Assembly (NCBI RefSeq): GCF_000143535.2
Contig: NC_037319.1
Coordinates: 1,426,001-1,490,000, forward strand
Reading direction: 5' to 3'
Length of the DNA stretch: 64,000 nt
From: Botrytis cinerea B05.10
Lineage: Eukaryota; Ascomycota; Leotiomycetes; Helotiales; Sclerotiniaceae
Every line of letters begins with the position of its first letter. The stretch's first letter is position 1. Below the pieces are notes generated by a model. The model had not been told where the DNA came from and ran no database searches. It saw nothing but the letters and a program-made list of their open reading frames with translations. A program made the translations under genes and the position numbers. This document shows positions 60,089-64,000 of this stretch, in pieces.

Positions 60089-63000
60089 TTACCTAAACCC
60101 TTGACCTCCCATTCCACTCCACCCACTCCCTGCTCCCCGCGTATCGCCCCCAACATTATCGAAGATTCCGTCCAAATTCATGCCAGTGTTATACACCAAA
60201 TTCTGAGGATTAAATCCCGTACCCCCGGCTCCACTCGTGTTCGTATTCGCGTTTGTCCCGTGCATCATCCCACCCATGCTCCCTCCACCAACTCCTACGT
60301 TTCCACCCCCAGATCCCGCCCCAGACATGTCGAAACCGTGCTGAGCCTGCATCATATACGGAGGTAACGGGCCGAAAATTTGTCCCTCCAAATCATCAAA
60401 CATTCCATTTCCAGTCCCTGCTCCGCCACCACCACCCATATACATTTGCTGGGTTCTTGTATCATCTACATCATTTTCCTGCTTCATAACTTGCGCATCG
60501 AATTCCATCATCGGCTGATTTGGATACGCAAAAGGATCTGTAGATGGGAACATCAGTCCTGTGAGATATGGTATACTGTTGTTAGCATTGAATTGATTTT
60601 GTACACCATATTGTGGAATGCTATGAGTAGTCGAAGCTGTGCTTTCAGGAGTGCCAGCAGTAGACAAATCACTCGGTGATACAAGATCTTGAAACCCTTG
60701 TCGAAGATTTGGATTGGATGCTGTGTTTATGTGGAAGCGGTTGTTTAAATTTTGCATTGGAAGACCGCTGGCGTGGAGAGAGGTGGGGGTTTGGGGGAAT
60801 GTCGTCGCGCGAGGTAACGGGGTGAAGTGACTTGAACTTGGTCTTGGAATCTCGGGACTACTATGGTGCGTTGGTTGGGTAGATGATGGTGCTGATCTTT
60901 TCTTCTTTGACGGAGCCGAAACGGAACGATTTTTCAACTTCTCTGGTAGTTGTTCAAACAGTGGCTAATTTGGGTTAGGTAAATATTTCATTGGGGAATG
61001 GGGCACTAACCTTGAGAGTTTCAGAACATCTATCAGCGGCCATACTTCTTTGGGCAAGACCAATTAGAGCATCCTTTCCATCGTTTGCGTCTGCCAAAAT
61101 TTCTGCGGCTCCGCTCTTATCGGGATTCTCAAGAACGTAGTATACCAAGGATATGACAGAGAAGAAGGTTGTGTACATGGTAAACCAATACGCCCCTACC
61201 AATAGACCCTGCTTCTTCATCCCTGCAGTAATATGAATGATATTGCGGGCTACACTGACACAAGCTGCTGCACATGCATATGATCGCTCATCAATGGTTT
61301 TTCCAGCACAACCTTTTCCAGAGACATAATGAAGAAAGGGTCGATATAACATCATTTGAACATGCGCGTATGCTAGTCGTAATAGTTGTTGTATACTACA
61401 TTGCCGTTAGTAAAGATTCATGATCACTTCAAGATCTAGACCACTGGAAGTAATCTCGTATCCTATATCAAAGTATAGCATCCTTGACTCACCGTATTAA
61501 TTCGGGTGTACCTTCACCTCCAGGACGTAGTCCCATGGGTAGCATGTCCAGCCAATCTGCTAGATCCTTTTCAATCTCTCGGATTTTTGAGTGACTAATG
61601 GTATATGATGCCTTGCTATTCCCTGAAATAGATTGCTCCAAGCCCTTTATTGGATAGATGTGTTTGACAACCTTCGAAGTGATACCCATGAGTCGAGTAT
61701 GAGCATTTGAAGCCACTAACAATGACATCTTGCCAGGAGGCATAGGAAGTATCGCATCCTTAGTTATGTACTCATCATCTACCTCAAGTGGCATATCTTG
61801 GTCAATGTCGTCGCTACTTAACATTATTGGAAATCCTAGAATAGCAGAAACATAGGTATCAAGCTTTCGTATTAACCAGAATACTCGCTTTCTAGTTTCT
61901 CGCTCAATAGGATTGAAATTGCCGCTGAGGCTACGGTGTAAGCCGATGCGTAATGAAGATCTCAAGGCAAGACCTATGTAAGAATAACATATGCTCAAGT
62001 TTGATGTTGCTTGTAAGAACATGATCATGAATATAATCGTTTGCAAAGATGTCATGTCGCGACAATCAGTCAGATCCATCATTTGTCGAGCAGCTTTGTA
62101 AAATTTGAATCTGACGAGATGTTAGTCTTGTAATAAATTGGAGATGAAGTAGCACAAGACATAGGCTTGTACTCATCCATGAAGTTCGGGTAAGACGAAG
62201 CTACGAAGCTATATGCGCACTGTCGCTAAAGACTGCACTCACCCTTGATCCATACTACTTTTATACTTCTTCCCATCCGGGTCCGTGGAGTTGGGGGGCT
62301 GTGACGAAAACATACAGCCCAAAGCTAAAGCCATATACAATAACGGCAGAAATTTATGCTCTTCATCACCAAAACTTTCAGGTGGTAGATCGTATATCCT
62401 ATTAAACATTTCATAAAAACTGGGTTCATGAACGAAACGTAAGAGGCAACAAGCGCAATGCAATGCATCTTCACATAAAGACATGGCTACTTCTCGGGGA
62501 GGCAGATCCATTGTGTTGGGAAGACCAAAATCATAAGGAGAATCAGTAGATGATCTTGGGGAATCGAAAGTGGGTGGCATTTGCGCACTTGGTGGTTTGG
62601 GAAGCAAGTTGGGAGATCCAAGTAAACTACCAAATTGTTCACGTAGACGTCTAATAAAGACAGTTCCCGATGAACCACCATGAAAGTCCCAGTTTCCACG
62701 TTCGTCAAGATCGAGTTGCCCTGTGGATTCTATCATGGATCGTAACTGCGCATCCTGTTCTGATAGCTGTGGCTGTTGAGGGGTCCCGCTTGGCAGGGAG
62801 CTCGTGGTCGACGGGGTCGTCGGCGCAACTTGTCGGTGCAGTAATGATGCCGCATCTATGTTTGGATCGTTTAGATTTATGTTTGGAAGATAGGCTTTTA
62901 TAATGCTTTCTGCTCGCTGTAGACGAAGCTCCAACGATTCGACATACTGCGGCGCCGGGTTCCTTCTTCTATTTGAGGGCTGATCATATGTACAATCTGT

Positions 63001-63336
63001 CATGGCACATTGGTCAACGATGGATGTAAAAAAAAAAAAAAATACGCAAATCACAAACAATATCATACCATAACTATATACAGTGCAATGAGTACAAGGT
63101 TGCTTTCCATCACACTTTATTTTCTTCCTCCTACATTCATCACACGCCCTCGTAACTCGTCTCCTCTTTTGCAAGGGCGCAGGGCGTGGCTGCGATGAAG
63201 GCGCATGCAAATCTTCTGCTGGCTCCAGGTCGGGAGATGATTGATTCGGACTGAGAGGAGTTTCTTGACTTGATTGAGCTTGACCTGGTTGCGATTGCGG
63301 CTGTTTGTCGGTTGATGTGCCTGATGTGCCTGACAT
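60089..63336 (-). CDS. Zn(II)2Cys6 transcription factor with fungal-specific regulatory domain
   Basis: Five exons, 63069-63336, 62243-62996, 61493-62110, 61011-61395 and 60089-60964, give 966 residues; introns are 72, 132, 97 and 46 nt. The binuclear zinc cluster uses C65, C68, C75, C81, C84 and C91 (CDECRRKKIKCDGKQPC, THC, then a Cys in exon 2); intron 1 interrupts the cluster just before the sixth Cys. A coiled dimerisation stretch follows (YVESLELRLQRAESIIKAY). The fungal_trans domain runs about 255-600, with CLLRFVHEPSFYEMF, SNLSICYSYIGLALRSSLRIGLHRS and VFWLIRKLDTYVSAILGFP. The C-terminus is Gly/Asn/Met-rich, perhaps an activation region, with FPSTDPFAYPNQPMM. It is a nuclear DNA-binding regulator; target genes cannot be inferred. 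Confidence 0.93.
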
Positions 63337-64000
63337 CTTTGATGATTAAAAGAATGAAGATTGAACCAAAAAAAGGACTTCTGGAGTCGCGATCTCAATG
63401 AGAGAAAGAAAAGGATGAATCAATGGCAGACTTCTATTATTCTGCTACGATTCATGGAATCACAAATCGGACTGGCCGAATGAGGTATTGGTAAGGAAGG
63501 TAGTGCTCGGGCAATCGACCCCTCTTATTCTTTATTGCGTAGTCTTGACGTTGACGCTCTCGGATATAAGGAAAAACTGGGCTGAACAAGCAGAGTCAAT
63601 AGGAAAAGGATAAGGCAAGGTCGTAGCAATTGACAAGAAATAGTCCGCTTGGCAGCGCAAAAGATGCAGCTATCGAGGGCTTGGGAGGTATGACAACGTA
63701 TGGGTGTATGGATGTATGGATGGGTGTATGGATGGGTGTGGTATATAGTGTGCAGTATATGTACGAACGTATGTATGTATGAATGTGAGAAAGCAATTAA
63801 GAGAGAGGGCGAGGTCGATCGTTCTTTCTAGCGACTCGATGGAATTCTATTATGCATAAATTGCATGAAGTACCCAGTCTGCCGAATAATACCACGCCAT
63901 TGGGGGAAAAAAGCAGCTTTCTTCCTCTTCCTCTTCCTCTTCCTGTTCTTCGTGCATCTAGGGAAAAAGGTATGGGGACGTAAAGAAAATCATGGATGGA
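63337..64000. promoter_or_regulatory. Promoter and leader of the Zn2Cys6 gene
   Basis: Upstream of the minus-strand start at 63336. It has a GGATGTATGGATG-type repeat (63700-63745), GTATGTAT words (63768-63783) and a CTTCCT repeat (63921-63943). No reading frame of note. Confidence 0.5.

Overview
The window reads as filamentous ascomycete nuclear DNA. Genes carry short GT-AG introns (mostly 46-132 nt), intergenic DNA is rich in microsatellites, and the families are typical of Pezizomycotina (HET domain, DUF3431, Zn2Cys6 regulator, fungal-type acid phosphatase). The RGS-LOV photoreceptor at 55.3-58.6 kb matches the type described as BcLOV4 in Botrytis, so Botrytis, Sclerotinia or another Leotiomycete is the best guess. 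That assignment is inference; no marker gene proves it.

Layout. 0-2.3 kb: the 3' end of a probable RhoGAP-type protein and a secreted histidine-acid-phosphatase-like protein. 2.3-9.1 kb: no intact gene, but a long stretch of broken minus-strand coding sequence, probably an old pseudogene. 9.1-11.9 kb: PDH complex component X (E3BP) and a TMEM223-like membrane protein, divergent from one 443-bp promoter. 11.9-23.3 kb: over 11 kb without a convincing protein gene; it includes a degenerate array whose unit contains a splice-donor-like string. 23.3-26.0 kb: an STK11IP/LIP1-like leucine-rich repeat protein. 29.8-30.6 kb: an F-box-like protein. 33.6-36.8 kb: eIF3a, with a perfect 15-bp hairpin just upstream of its start. 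37.7-40.0 kb: a four-exon SelW/Rdx-family protein split by a 1.29-kb intron. 44.0-44.4 kb: a heterotrimeric G-protein gamma subunit in two short exons. 46.1-48.1 kb: a HET-domain protein whose last codons lie in a 156-bp tandem duplication. 50.9-52.2 kb: a DUF3431 membrane-anchored protein. 55.3-58.6 kb: the RGS-LOV photoreceptor in five exons. 60.1-63.3 kb: a five-exon Zn2Cys6 transcription factor.

Two genes belong to one pathway. The G-gamma subunit and the RGS-LOV protein, whose RGS half is of the type that acts on G-alpha, are 11 kb apart. E3BP and the TMEM223-like protein share a promoter and both are expected in mitochondria. Exon joins were derived by hand from GT-AG sites with reading-phase checks; every multi-exon model given sums to a whole number of codons. 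Long gene-free tracts are dominated by G-poor, C/A-rich plus-strand DNA and simple repeats.
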